NCBI GenBank assembly: GCA_009869945.1
Contig: WIXG01000125.1
Location: 124,001-188,000 of the forward strand
Direction of reading: 5' to 3'
Source of the DNA: Mesaphorura yosii
Taxonomy: Eukaryota; Arthropoda; Collembola; Poduromorpha; Tullbergiidae
DNA length: 64,000 nt
Below the pieces are notes generated by a model. The model did no database searches, was not told the origin of the DNA, and saw only the letters and a program-made list of their open reading frames with translations. Shown in pieces: positions 24,434 to 47,486 of this stretch. Position 1 is the stretch's first letter; the number at the start of each line of letters is the position of its first letter. The translations under genes were made by a program, and so were the position numbers.

Positions 24434-25133
24434 GATGCTACACGCCGGTTGTATTACGTTTCAGCAATAAATATGCGTTTCTGACGGATCGGACTACACT
24501 TGCCAATGTAACTGACTCAATATAATTAGGTGTATTAACGATTAAGCAGTAGCAGCCACCAAAAGTTAAACAGCAATGAAAGATGAGGATAACACCAATA
24601 AAACTATCAAACCATACAATGACCGGGCATAGAGTACAAGATAAGATGCGTTGCCGTATTTTATTTTAGCCACGCATTATAGCCAATCCGTCATCCTTGT
24701 TTCCATTTCTCTCCTTTCAGATCATACGTGTGAAAAAGTTCTCATGGATGGAAATCGGTAATGAAACAGGAATGAGAATGGATTCTTGAACAATAGCGCA
24801 CATTGGGGTATCACGAAAAGGAAGCCGTTGCTGTTGCTGCTGCTGGGAAGGATTTCCATGTCAGCAAATGATCAATGATCGAATTCGGGGCATCGAAGGC
24901 GAAGCACGCACAGGTTCGGCTGGGTCATCGAGCTACGGGCAAAGAACGGAATTCTCATTCAGAAACCTTGCTGTTCATGTGCAGGTCTGACATCAGACTA
25001 ACTTTGGATTTGACAGTAGCCATTTACTTCGGGGCAACAGTGGCCAGCGGCCAAGTTCCCAAGCTCTCAGAATTGAAAGTTGTGAGCTTTCTACACTTCT
25101 GAGTGGGAAAGTTTTGTCCCGGTGTCAGGAAAC
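24434..25133. other. Divergent intergenic region upstream of USP5 and the importin-like gene
   Basis: 700 bp between two divergent start codons. It contains a short imperfect GTT/GCT trinucleotide run at about 24827-24846. An open frame at 24875-25102 has no recognisable product. Promoters for both genes are expected here. Confidence 0.45.
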
Positions 25134-26342
25134 ATGGAGCGCACCAAACAGCCATTTGTGAAGCCAGGTTAGGAAAGTGCACGGCATGTCAAAAAATTAA
25201 CTCATTCACTTGATGCTCATACCCGAAAACGATTATGGTTTAGAAATCACTTCGGGGCCTGGAATTCCAAAGTACTTTTGGCCATTGTTCAAGAGAAAGG
25301 AAGAAGAAGCGGAGGAAAGAGGCACGCCGTTAAAGCAAGGTTCAACTGTTCATCTGTCGTTCGTGAATTTTTCATGGAAGAATGAATACTTTGACGATTG
25401 CTTATCTCCTTGCAGAGGATTCTCAATTCTCAACATTCTCGACGAAACTCAACTTGGAAGAATACAATTTCAACGACGAAATTGTCTTGGATCCCAACAA
25501 GGCAGGTCTCACTCTTGATGTCACTGCACTGGACTTGTACAACGATGACGTGAGAAAATTCAGACGCGCTTTGATCCAGGAGAGTCGGGAACTTCGAAAT
25601 AAGTGGGCGAATATTCAAGGTCTCTTCAGATAACCGTCGAATTCGGATTCTAATGCGTTGTGTTTCCTGCTGCAGATCAAACCTTGATGCGACCAGTCTG
25701 TCCGCGTTGAGCAAAGCTGTTTTGAGACTCTGTCGCTCCGCTTTTTACGGCACCGCTAAATCTCAGACCCTTGCCGAGGCCGCCATGCCACTTTTGATTT
25801 GGCTACTAAACCAAAAGCAGTTTCCTGACGCATTTACCATCACTGTGCTGAGAGGCCTGTCAGAGATGTGCTGGACCTCCCTGAAACTGAAGACAAGGGT
25901 ACAACTGAAATTTGATTCAAAAGAAGCGTGATCATGTTCCACTCCTACTAATGATTGCCTTGCAACTCCTAGTTTGTGGACCTACTTGGCGTGAGGCTAC
26001 TTTTCCGAAACATGAGATTGCTGCCATCCAACAACAGATTGGCGACCTGGGCAGCGTACACTCTGTGCATGTTGACCAGTGGATCCAGCGACGTTATTAT
26101 TGCGGTAGAGCTGGGCCACGTTGCCTTCCCCAGTTTGATGTTGTACGACGCACATGGGCATTATGCTGCTTTATCTCATTTTGTAGGCCACGGACATACC
26201 AGAAATGGAGGAGCTGGTTGCGGAACTGTCATTTGAGATGTACTGGTACGATTGGCCAGCCAATTTTGGGATGATTCTTCAGGCAGTGCTGTACGGGCCC
26301 AATTCGGTCTCTGCAAACGATGAGCTGTTTCAGTTTCTATGA
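25134..26342 (+). CDS. Short, divergent importin-alpha-like (armadillo) protein, structure approximate
   Basis: Proposed spliced gene: ATG 25134 (MERTKQPFVKP), then exons resuming near 25251, 25419 and 25676, the FVDLLGVRLL exon near 25974, and a last exon from about 26188 to TGA 26340-26342. Armadillo-like pieces are SLSALSKAVLRLCRS, AMPLLIWLLNQKQFPDAFTITVLRGL and WAAYTLCMLTSGSSDVIIAV; the last resembles the importin-alpha motif around NIVTGTDEQTQ. The N terminus contains a charged run (FKRKEEEAEERG) but no convincing Arg-rich IBB domain. The product would be about 300 residues against about 520 for importin-alpha. AATAAA at 26445 supports a real transcript end. Two donor choices (GTGGGC near 25599 and GTAGAG near 26104) are non-ideal, so the exact protein is uncertain. 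It may be a decaying paralogue. Confidence 0.4.
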
Positions 26343-26444
26343 ATTGTCTATTTTAAATTATATCCTGCACTGCTCTTGCAATGTGTTCTTATCATGAGTG
26401 ATTATCATAAGTCTTGTGGGTAGGGTCACTAATATTTGTTAGTT

Positions 26445-26450
26445 AATAAA
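26445..26450 (+). terminator. Poly(A) signal after the importin-like gene
   Basis: AATAAA lies about 100 bp beyond the proposed stop codon at 26342. Confidence 0.5.
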
Positions 26451-27331
26451 TTAAGAATTTCGTACGAAACTTGAGTGAAATCGAAAGTGAGACGTTTGAG
26501 AACAATGCCCAGCAATAATTCAGTGCAACAAGCTCCGCCTCTACAACAAAAACTGATGAACTCGGGACTGAGATTGGTTTGATCAAACTTGAACGTCCTT
26601 TCAAGCGGCATCGGCTCGTGTCCGGTGTGTCAACCAACGTAAACAAAAATCATTCATTGTAATCGTATTCTTAAATCACTTTAAATCAATAATATTTAAT
26701 TTAATTTTAACTACTAATCATTATTACTTTACCAGATTCGTTTAACAAGCCTAAATCACACTACGTGCCAGCGTATCAGTTGGAATCTTACATCTCATCA
26801 TCAAATATTCGTGTTCGTGTTCAATCCGTTTCATTGCGAATTTTTAATGAAGATTTACCACTTTGCCACTGACGCTGGCCCACAAAGTTCAATAATTAGT
26901 CCAAGTGTATTGAATTTTTGTATATTTTTTAATCAGTGCATAATTTCTATAATTTCCACGTCCCAACTTCATAACTAATGGTCAAGTAGAAGTTGTCGAA
27001 TGTGTAGTGTTTCTTCGTGAGAAGAGTGAGACGGACGCTGACACATATAATGCGTTCATAATCATTATCCAAGCAACAAAATCACACACATGTAAGTAAC
27101 CAAGGCTAAGAACCATTATAAAATTGTACTTTGTGCCACCGTTGTTCATTAAATCTACCTTTGGCAGTGCCTGGCGTCAGAAGATAATCCTGAATAGTCA
27201 AAACGCCTTGTCCATTCTGCAAGGTACTCGTCCAAGGCTGAAAGGTCAATGGTGAAAGTTAGGCAGATACTTGACGTTCGAAGGAAATAAAATAGCTGTT
27301 TAGGAGGTTCTGAGGGAACGAGGCGGATACA
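26451..27331. other. AT-rich intergenic region before POLQ
   Basis: About 880 bp, strongly A/T-rich around 26650-26960. No supported gene, RNA or repeat was seen. Presumed to contain the POLQ promoter. Confidence 0.45.
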
Positions 27332-35073
<7,742 letters not shown>

Positions 35074-35269
35074 CAGCCTTTTATTAAGCACTTAAGCTGA
35101 TCAGTACACATCTGTTAGTGTTACAGTTTATGTGATATCATTCCATGTTCAATTTAAACGGAAACAAAATCCGGAAACCTTCACTTTTATATCGAAGCAA
35201 AGCTTAAACTTAAATCATGTTATACAAACACAATTTATCGAAAATGATAGAGAGAACTCAATTCGAACA

Positions 35270-35275
35270 AATAAA
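35270..35275 (+). terminator. Poly(A) signal of POLQ
   Basis: AATAAA lies 197 bp after the POLQ stop and 460 bp before the end of the convergent CHMP6 gene. Confidence 0.55.
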
Positions 35276-35735
35276 ACCTAAGGCAGGGAAAGATTAACTT
35301 TGGTTTAGCAATCGACAACAGAGGCGAAGGGAATATTCATATTATAAGCATCGTGAAATATTTTACTGCGAACATGATTTGCTGACGTGAGTTGGTTTAC
35401 CCGAATTGATCCATTCTAAGTTAGATAATGCGGTGCCTAGCAATTATTGGACCTGGACGAATTCTTCCATTTATAGACTAGATTTCATGACAGACCAGAG
35501 AAATGATTAATGATCCTAAACACAACAAGGAAGTATTTGCAACTTCAGTAATTAATTACAGTATTCTCAAAAATAACTAAATTCAATTTGCCAACCTACT
35601 TCAGTAAGTTCAAGATTACAATGAAAGCTTTAGTTTCAATTTCAAGCCTAGGTTCACAAGAACTTTTCGCACAGAGAATTCGAGAAAGCTGCAAACCTGG
35701 AAAATTAGTTCAGGATGTCATTGACGGCTTCTGAC

Positions 35736-36666
35736 TCAAGACGCGGTTACCAAGATTCTTTCGTTTTGTTTTATTCGTGCACGATCTGCAGAAAAACAAA
35801 GATGGTGAATTCAAGGTAGCCAAAGACTGGTAGTCATGCTTAAGGACATTATCGTACCTTGAGCTATTCTCTCGTCTGGAACTTCTGGCAGGGAAAGATC
35901 TTCATCCGGCGTCAGCTCTTCTCGAGCAATGTGTTCCTCTGCCATGATTTTTTCAAGTTCCGTCTCGACCGCCTCCAAATCCTCTGGACTCAAATTGTTA
36001 CTCAGTAAAGCATCAATTTCATTCTGCTTATCGACTCCTTCTTTTGTCTCTTCTAAAATTTTTTCAATATCTTCGACGGAAAGAACGTCATGAATCTTCT
36101 GGAGTGCAGCATTTCCCACTTTCAGGCCATCCAGTACCTGTACGATAAGTTAATTGAGATTGTTATTCGAAGCTCAAATTAAAACATGAACCGGATTATA
36201 ACATACCTGAACTTCAATCTGGGCAAATTCTAAATCCTGAGTGAGTTTCTCTAAATTGTCCAACTGCAGCTCTGACTTTTCAAGTTGTGATTCTTGAAAT
36301 CTTTTCTTCTTCAGAAGAAGTTTGGCGCGACTATAATCATAGAATTTCATTAAGCTTTGCGTAAAAATTTGGCCTCTGAATTCTAACACGAGTTCCGAAT
36401 CTTAGCCTTACTCCTTTCTTCCCTCGCGTAATAGCTGCTTTGCTAGTTCCTTTTCTTTTCCCAGGCATAACAAGAGTTTTTCTTGGTACTGCTTAATATT
36501 GTCACGTTGCTTCTTTAGTGCCTGTAAATCAGAGTGCACTTGGTCATCAAAACGTCAAACAAAGGTTATCGCATTTAATCAACACAAGTATTAATACTTG
36601 GCTTACGTAAATCGCATTGTCTTGTTCCGAGAGCTTGGACTTCTTTTTCCCAAACCAGTTACCCAT
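35736..36666 (-). CDS. CHMP6: CHMP6 / Vps20, ESCRT-III subunit
   Basis: Minus-strand gene from ATG 36666-36664 to TGA 35738-35736, about 200 residues. CHMP6 nucleates ESCRT-III on endosomes downstream of ESCRT-II. It begins MGNWFGKKKSKLSEQD, carrying the N-myristoylation glycine typical of the family. Helix markers are ALKKQRDNIKQYQEK, LLREGRKERAKLLLKKKRFQES, LEFAQIEVQVLDGLKVGNAAL and SVEDIEKILEETKEG. The C terminus has an acidic MIM-like region (DEDLSLPEVPDERIAQ) and ends ILVTAS, close to the vertebrate end. The last exon is short (about 35736-35787). Confidence 0.95.
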
Positions 36667-37712
36667 TTTTACCAAACGTAATATCAAAATACAGGTAGAA
36701 GTAGGATATTTGGCTGTTTCTTTCAGTTCAGACTTTTGACTGTCTTGACCGGGTTAATGTTTCCTGTTTCCAATCCGGCAGCGAAACCATAAAGAATTGC
36801 TCCTTATGTGTGCTGCGAACCGAATTCTTGTAGAGAAAGCACAATAAGTACATATTTAATTTGTTTAAAATACACTAACGTAACAATTATGATTATGAAC
36901 GTCTTACCGTCACCAATTTGAAAAACCAATTTCAATTCGCCGACTTGTTGCGGGTCTGTACAGAATTTGCTTGAAATATTGCCGGAGTTTAATTAATTTG
37001 GCAGATTTACGCGATGAGCTTTGTGTTAAATTATTTCAAACTAAAACTAACCTCCACTCCCTCCTTTCCTTTAACTCATGCACGTTGCAGTTTGGTTTAG
37101 AATTAAAAGGTGAGTTGCAGTTGCAGAACTCGCTAATAACGACGACAGTAGCGGCAGTTCTTGCTTGCAAAGCCTCTAGTGTTAGCTGCAGTTGTCCTCT
37201 GCATTAAAATTTGTGTCGTCTCATTTCATACGGCTAGAGATGAAATTCCGAACCAGAACCAACTAATACCATCGCTTCTTCGGTGCAACGCAATGCACAT
37301 AGTGAACTCGGAGAAGCTTATGCCAATTTTGCTAGCACAAACGCACTGCGGTACCCGAATAATAATGAATGCGCTTTCCTGACTCCTATGTAATCGGTTC
37401 ACTTCTGTTCTGCTTATACACTCGAGCCTCCGCTCCAGACCCTCAAGTCAAGAAGCATCAGAAGGAAATCAAGTGAAAGTTAAAGCACATGTGCAAATGT
37501 ACAGTTGACAACGGACTGCATTTCATTTTTCGTCCAAGATTTTCAGTGGAATTGAGTTACGAGGAAGTGGTGGACGCATAATCAACGTAAAAGTACTCAG
37601 CGGCAAGTGACTGACAGCCCAGCTAACGATGAGACGGGGGACAACACAGCGGAAGCGGAGTGAATAACAATAATTATTGTCAAACGGATAAGACAAGCCT
37701 CACGACGCCAAG
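36667..37712. other. Divergent intergenic region CHMP6 / PIGX
   Basis: About 1 kb containing both promoters. No supported gene or RNA. Short open frames (36971-37207, 37161-37382) look random. Confidence 0.45.
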
Positions 37713-38895
37713 ATGCAGATTTTCACCGGAATTCTTCACTTCCTCGCGTTCCTCTCACTGGTCCGCTCTTTAGGGTTCAGTAATACTGCTGAAACGAAAC
37801 AAAACCGATTTGGACCACCAAAAACTGTTGGTGCTGGAAATAATGTCAAAAGTGGCCAAAAGAAAAGTTGCTCGTTTGTGCAAGGCCTGCACGCGAATCT
37901 TATCAGGTTCATCACGAAAGACGGATTTCACAGGTATATGATGCATTTGCATGGATATCCTTTGCATGCCGCTATCTTGCCTTTGTTCAACCTGATTTTG
38001 ATGACTTACGTTTGACCCGTTCTTAGGGACTTAGGAGATACGCTTGAGATTACTGTGACCAATTCTCCAATTCAGCTATCAAGCTTTGTTAATGGAGACT
38101 GCACGTTCGTAATTTACTCCGAGTTTACGAAAGACATTTACGTGGACCCGTACGAAATTGACCGCAGCCCTACGCTCAGCAATCAAATACGCGTTCTTAA
38201 CAACTGGACAGACCTGGAGAATCCGGCGTGGTTGGCACAGTCCAATTCAAAAGTGTTTGTGCATGTTAATACTATTCAGACGGGTGAGTGTGTGCGTACA
38301 TTGCTAAAAACATCGATGTAAAGTGTCTAACTATTGAATCCATTATGCCATTACAGGAAATCTTATTTCGAGCGAAGAGATGCGAATACCAATTCATTTC
38401 CGGTATCAGAAGCCAATTAGTCATTCAGCAACTAAAAACAACAAGGGAAGGCTTCGTTCGGAGGAAGACAATTCAAGCGGATTTCATGCTGTAAATCTTC
38501 CACTGCCAAAGTTACTCTTGAGGTGTTCAAGCTGGAATCCCAGACATGTGCAGGAGCAATGCGATACGATCAAGTTGATTTGCAGCTTGAAGTCCCCACA
38601 GTCACAGCAGTGCTATTGGGCTTTTGTTCCTTTCAATGCGGTTCGTAGCTTTTCACATTTAGTTTAATTCGATTGTTTTATGCAATTGGCGAAGAAAGCA
38701 TGTTAACCTTTCGCATCGTGTACTTCACAGAACACCAAAGGGAGCACTGTATTCATTCCAGTCGGAGACTCGGATCTGCAAGGACTGATTACGAACTCGA
38801 CGTTTCTGGTCATTGCTGGCGGGACTGTTTTCCTTCTAGTCACTTTGATCCGGAAAAAACAGGAAACATCAACTGTCAAGTCTCATACTAATTAA
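37713..38895 (+). CDS. PIGX: PIG-X, accessory subunit of GPI mannosyltransferase I
   Basis: Four exons (37713-37933, 38027-38283, 38357-38640, 38731-38895). PIG-X stabilises PIG-M, which adds the first mannose to GPI precursors in the ER lumen. An N-terminal signal peptide is visible (MQIFTGILHFLAFLSLVRSLG). The lumenal domain holds the family motifs FITKDGFHRDL, KDIYVDPYEID and MRIPIHFRYQKPI, and one membrane helix (FLVIAGGTVFLLVTLI) sits near the C terminus with a short basic tail. The topology (type I membrane) and motif spacing match animal PIG-X. Overall sequence is divergent outside the motifs, as is usual in the family. Confidence 0.88.
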
Positions 38896-38965
38896 AGCAA
38901 CTTATTAATGTTTTTACTTTTTTGTAATATGAATGAATGGATTATAATTTAGCCTTGTCTCATGC

Positions 38966-38971
38966 AATAAA
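38966..38971 (+). terminator. Poly(A) signal of PIGX
   Basis: AATAAA lies 71 bp after the PIGX stop. Confidence 0.6.
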
Positions 38972-41913
38972 ATTTTGATCTCATCCTCGACCACATTTTC
39001 TCACCATTCCTTATCTATGAAACCACCATGAAAAATAAACACAGACGGACGCCAATCCACTTTAGAGACAAGAGAAAGCAAAAAGATTTTATTTCACTAA
39101 TCTTGAATTCAATTTTAATCAGAGCGTAGTACTTTAACATTGTATACCTAAACGAATAGAGTACCGATTGTGGTTTAAAGAAGTACATGAAATGCAAGAC
39201 CAAAAAGAAAAGTTAACTAAAAAATCCAATCATTTAATTACCAATTAAAATTCTTACAATCGCCCCCAACTAAATTATTAACAATTTCCCACATTTGAAG
39301 TGATTTCAATTGAAAAGAATGTCAACCTAAAGTGAATGTGTATAACATATTTAATTTCATTAGCATAGAACTAAATGCAATACAGTAAGCCGTATTTCTT
39401 ACACCTATCATCTAAGAATTACATTTGCAATTTCGGACAAGCGCTATTAAATTGAAACGAGCAAGTCAGAGTTTTTAGTTGAGTAAGTTGACAATAAAAA
39501 CCGTGAATCTCAATCATAATTAAATACTCTAATCCTTTAATTACAAACTCTCTGAGTTCTCGGCTCTCGAAGCCCAGGTGTGTTGAATTCAAGCATAAAA
39601 CTAGACAAGATAGTTCCACGGTCTTATAATTTAAAAGGCATTCAATTCCTTGCAACTGGAATACATGGACTGTTTCTTTCTGCTTTCACCACGCACTTCA
39701 GACCGTTGCCGTTCCGCATGAATATAAATTTTGGTGCATCAGCTGACAATTAAGATAAAAGGACGCTAAACTAAACTACGTACTAATTCGTGCAAGTAGC
39801 AGGCAATAATCGAATTATTTGGTAATTAAGAGTTGATTAGTATTTACATTACAAACTTTTCACTTGATGTTTGATGTTGACAGAGAAGTAACAAGAAATT
39901 GGTCTTCGAATTAGGTACGATGTTTGGCAACGTTAAAGAAACTATAACGCTCTCCGTGTATAATTTCCTTTCATTTGTTACATAAATTACTCTAATGACT
40001 CTCTATCGTTTCTTAGTTCATTTCTCGTAAGCATACTTTTCGTTCGCTGGAAGAGAATACGCGATCTAAAGCATATAATGCGATTTGCGATTGTATTTTA
40101 GCATGGAATTGATTACACCGTCATTATCGTTTTGGATTGATGGCAATAATGCGGATTATAATCGGTGGATTATAAACATGGTTTTACAGAGAAGTGTTCA
40201 AGTTGGACAGTTCTTGAAAGAGTGTTCTAGTGTTTTGTTTCTTTGGTATTTCAGTTCTTTCTTTTGCGTAGTTTCAAAGTATCTACATACACCATTTATA
40301 GATTTTATACAACAACAATAATTTCTCAGTCTTTCTCGTTTCGCCCTTCTTTAAAAAACTAGTGGATAGTACACAAGTACCTGTACATTGATCGTCTCAC
40401 AAGATCTTCTGTACCTCAGAGTACTTAATGCAGGTTCATGATCACTTGGCATATGATTTATGGCGTGTGCATATGCTCACTCGCGTCATAACCTTCCCCT
40501 CTAATACTTAAAGCGAAGGGTCACTTTAAACAGTTTCAATGGAGCTGTACAGTGAATCTTTGTCTCGTTTAGACTCACTGATTGGAATGTAATATGCAAT
40601 AATTCTGCATTGAAGAATAGTATTGAGGAGTGTTAATATAAAAATAACTGAAATCATGTGGATAGTTTGGCTCTTTGTCCTGTGGCAGGTTTAAAGCAAA
40701 GAACAGAGCGAGTTTGGAAACAGTGAAGCAGGGTTTTGCTCAAAAATTGCCCGCATTCACGTGTTTGCGCCTCTTATTTCCCGTTAAGTTCAGGCAATGT
40801 TGCTAATACAGAATTATCGAAGAAAGCTGTTTAAAGTGACTTTCCCTCTTTCCACTTTTGTGCATGGTCGTGTGTATGTTATAAACTACTGCGTAAGTTA
40901 ATTGCGATATAAAGATCTTTCGTTTGCGTTGCGTGTCTTCGTATGCGTAGAATTTGAATACCTAGTTGAGATTTCTCCTTAAACTTTAAAGGTAGTTAAT
41001 AAGTTTTAACAAAACACTAGATGGTGTTATCACAGTTGTTTGTTGTTTCCTTTGTCAATTTCGCATAATATTTGTATTTTGAGTATGCTATCATTTTAGA
41101 TTTCAGTGATCGTTACCACTTGAGAGATGGTCATTTACCTAGATGAACTTTCCTCGATGACACATGACTAATTATCTTGTTTGTTAAAACTCTTTTAGGA
41201 TTCATAATTGAGTCTGGTACTTAAGCGAGGGCGGCACACTCGGCACACGCACAACATGAAATTTTTAGCTCTCGATAATTTCGTGCTCGTTTGAGTTGAG
41301 TTATTAAGTTGGTACAATTAATAATGCGGAATTACCCTCAGCACTGAAAGATTTGACGAGGTCGTAGTCTGAGCTCGTTAATGGCAACTCCAACAATGTG
41401 GATAATTTCTATTCCTTGCTTGTCTTTAGCAAAATCTAATGGACAGGTGACTGTATCGTTTTAGTTTTATGAATCCTGTTGAGTTCCCTTCTCTTAATAC
41501 TCAGTATGGGAAATTCCATCACAGTTCTTTCCAATTTCAGGAATTATCATCGCTGCTCTGCTCTAGCAATAGTCTAATGAAGATTAGAGTTGATTATCAG
41601 CTAAAAATTAATTGCACATTCTAATCTAAAGTAGCATATTATGTGAAAGCAAATAGACATGAGCCAGACACACTACACTAAATGGTTTAAGTTTTAGTCT
41701 GCTCAATATTGAGGGAAATTATTTTGATTTTGACTACTTTCTAGTGCCTAGTTTACCTGTAAAATGGAAATATTGGAAGCTAGAATATAAGTCAAGTTCA
41801 GAAAGAAGTCTAAAATGCATGGAATAGTTGGAAGTTTCTTTCCGTCAGCCGTCATTAAAACAGTTTTGAGTTGACAGTGTTTAAAACCAGGCATACTTGT
41901 AAAGTGTGCATGT
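38972..41913. other. Gene-poor AT-rich stretch (about 2.9 kb)
   Basis: This is the longest gap without a gene in the window. Short open frames exist (for example 40085-40321, 39419-39655) but show no family motifs or splice logic. It could hold a long FBXO33 3' UTR, a non-coding RNA or regulatory DNA. Nothing definite is visible and no tandem repeat was recognised. Confidence 0.5.
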
Positions 41914-43676
41914 TTAGTTTTCATTTTCGTCAACGACGATAGCCCTCATTCCATGAATCAGTTTCTGGCACGTGTTGGGCTTCTTTCGGCGTTCATTTGA
42001 ATCCTCCATTGGCTTCCATGGCCGGCTCAAGGCTTTGCTAACTTCCTGAAATTTAATTTTTGCCAACAATTAACTTCAACTTCCAATTCGCAAAGTGCTG
42101 GCGAATCAAAATTACCTGCGACAATTGTTGGATATTATGATATATGACTTTCGAGCGAGATATTTCCAAATTGGTCAATGAAGGCCCTTTAAGTCGAGCA
42201 ATTCCAACCAAGCTCTGCCCACAATATAAGAAACCTAGAGACAACGGAATTAAAACATTGAAATAAATGTTATGAAACAATTTTTCAGAGTATTCAGAGC
42301 ATATCATTAATGATTCATTACCTATCTTTAAAGTTGTCAAATTCTGGCATCTCCAGGCCGCATAAATAATAGGATCGAGAAATTGTTCTTCGTCATTGGG
42401 ATGAGCAATATAATCCATCCAATCGTAGTTTTCGTGCACCAATTCAATATACTGCAAAGACTTTTCATTCCAGGAAATCATGGAGTTTAAAGTAGGCATT
42501 CTAATTTCCTTGCAGTACAGAGCCCGAAAATGCGTAAGATTCTGTGCTTGAAATATAAGATTGGATCCGCTATCAAAAACGATTCCATCCCCAACGACAG
42601 TGAGTCTCACTTCACAACTTGGGCTGTTACAAATCAAAAAGCCATATTAACTGTGAACAACAGTTCAACCCTTAATAAAAGGAATAGCTTCTCTCACTTG
42701 TTGTGTTTGAAATTCATCCATCCTGAGTTTGATAGGTTCTTGTTTGCTCGAGTAGCGACCAGAATTAAACGACGAAGGCCACCAGAATTGTTTCCTGTCC
42801 CCAACGTAGCCAGCACGTCATCATTGATCGCTTCGTGATTAACGCTGAGTACCTGGAGTCGGAATATTTAGACACGTTTTTAATCAGTCTTTTCCTCGAA
42901 ATTGCACTTGTTTAAGCTCAAAACCAACCCGCAGACTGGTGAATGAGTTGATATTCATCAGTTGCTCAGATAATCCATTTCTCACTTGATCTGACACATT
43001 CTTGTTGTCGCAGACTTGAAGTGTAGCAAGGTATAAGTTGCGAATTGAATAAAGTTTGGAAGTCTTCTCAAGAGTCGAATAGAAAATGTTTGGAGAATGT
43101 GCCAACTCGTTCACCAATGGAAAGCTGAATGTATCCATAGAATTGCGACATTTCAAAACTTGTAGAGCAGGCTGGATCACCTTCCTGTATTATTAGGTTT
43201 AGATGAATAAATTAGAGACTCCTTCCTTCATTAGCTTATTATGACATATGACCGGAAACAACGTCTACTTACCTGAAAAAATACTTTCTCCTAATAAGAT
43301 CAGACGTGGATGTCCCACAGAACAATTCACTGGCCAAGGACTCCTCGCTGCATCTGACTTTCAGAGACTTGAGATGTCGATTGATTTCCAATTGTGCAAA
43401 TAATTCCTCCACAATGTCCAAGTTGCTCACGTTGGATGGATTGAAAGATAATGTTACATCTGTAACCTTATGTGCGAAGTTTTGAGTCAGGAATGAAATT
43501 CGAGGTCCGTCCAGGTCGTAGTCTTGTAGATCCAGATTCAAGGTTGATGTGAAGGGCACTTGGAACACTGGCTCTCTCCAATTTTTGCAAGCTGATGCTG
43601 CTCTTAATTTGTCCCCAGTTGGAAGTAATGAATAGATTTGCACCAGCACCACTGACGGAAGATCACTCCAATCCAT
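41914..43676 (-). CDS. FBXO33: FBXO33-type F-box protein
   Basis: Minus-strand gene from ATG 43676-43674 to TAA 41916-41914. The F-box is at the very N terminus (DLPSVVLVQIYSLLPTGDKLRAASACKNWRE, given here in two pieces of the motif: LPSVVLVQIYSLLP and AASACKNWRE). It would bind SKP1 in an SCF ubiquitin ligase. Weak leucine-rich repeats follow (LKSLKVRC, FTSLRVLSVN, GLRRLILVATR). The C-terminal part matches vertebrate FBXO33: DPIIYAAWRCQNLTTLKI, GQSLVGIARLKGPSLTNLEIS, then after an intron (42110-42050) EVSKALSRPWKPMED, comparable to the family's LGQPWHAVMD. FBXO33 in mammals targets YBX1; whether this holds here is inference. The N-terminal extension of the human protein is absent. Confidence 0.85.
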
Positions 43677-44940
43677 GTTTTAAAGCTTAAACTACGCAGT
43701 CAGAGCACGGGAAGTTAGTATTAGAGCCACTTCAACCCACCTGGGCGTCCGTAAGGGTAAGTGTACAACGACATTAACACGTATAAAATAGCTAGTGATA
43801 AAGATAAGATGGCTAAAATAGTTGTGCAATTAATGTAGGGGAGGGGTCTGGGCACTGGACACAGTTGACAGTAGAGCAGATAAGTTGCGTTAGTTAAGTG
43901 GCAAAAAGAGAAAGAAAAACAATTTAAAATTCAGATATTCTACTCTACTGCACTGCCCTGGTTAACCCAACAAAAGAAAGGACACGACTGAATCGTAAAA
44001 TGTGTGATGCTGCCACAGAACCACAATTGTATAGGTTTTGTCTACTTCATCTCACTTCATCTCTCCAAACAATGCATTTGTACGTATAGTAAACACGAAT
44101 TCTTTATGTATTTGCACACTGCGCAGCAGTGTGAACTGTGAGCTCATGATGTTTTGCATGCACGCGTTGATGCGATGAGGGTAAATGAGATTTCGTATAA
44201 ACTTTCCAATTACGTGCACTTAATGAATTTACTTAATTTTTAAATCACATTTCGCAGTACGAGCAGGGCATGAGTGTGGCCTGGCCAAGAGCCAACACGA
44301 ACGTGTGGTTTCAGCCTCGTATCAACCAAAACCAAACCAATCCACGGCATTATGGGAAGATTTGCATTAAATTGCCCAATATAACGCTTGCAAAATATTC
44401 CGTGGAATTGTGTCACTTGCATCTGTCCAGGATATCCTTGGACGACGAGTGGTTGATTGATTTTAGAATTAATAATTAAGCACACCAGCCAGGTTGAGAT
44501 TCCAGAGTAAAGTAGGTAAAACGCAAATGCAATGTAGTTCCATGTTGTATTAATTCGACTAGACTCAATGATAAATGCTTTTGACTTTACTAACGTGACA
44601 TTGACAATTGATAATATGACGGTTGACAAGAGTTCGTAGTGCCTACGATTATGGAATTTGTGGCCGAATATCATTCCAAATAATTTACACTAATTAAGTA
44701 AAGATGAACTCATAATCATAGTAGATCTCTTTCAGGAATGTATAGTGATGATTGAGGTTTCTGTCTTTTCTTGACTTGCAATAGTAAAGAGCAGAATTTA
44801 CGAACATTAATAAAATAAACGACACATGCTATCGTCACTACTCATCCGATAATGACATGAATTAACACGTGCTACGTGACTACTCGTTAAGGCTACGTCT
44901 ACCATCACTACTCACACAGGAATTTGAACTACTTTTCATT
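43677..44940. other. Intergenic region between FBXO33 and V-ATPase A
   Basis: About 1.26 kb. A hydrophobic minus-strand frame at 44240-44674 is open but has no recognisable family or start context. It is not called as a gene. Confidence 0.45.

Positions 44941-47486
<2,546 letters not shown>

Noticed and set aside
44240..44674. Hydrophobic minus-strand open frame of 144 codons
   Set aside because: No family likeness, no splice sites in agreement, and its composition fits chance A/T-rich translation.
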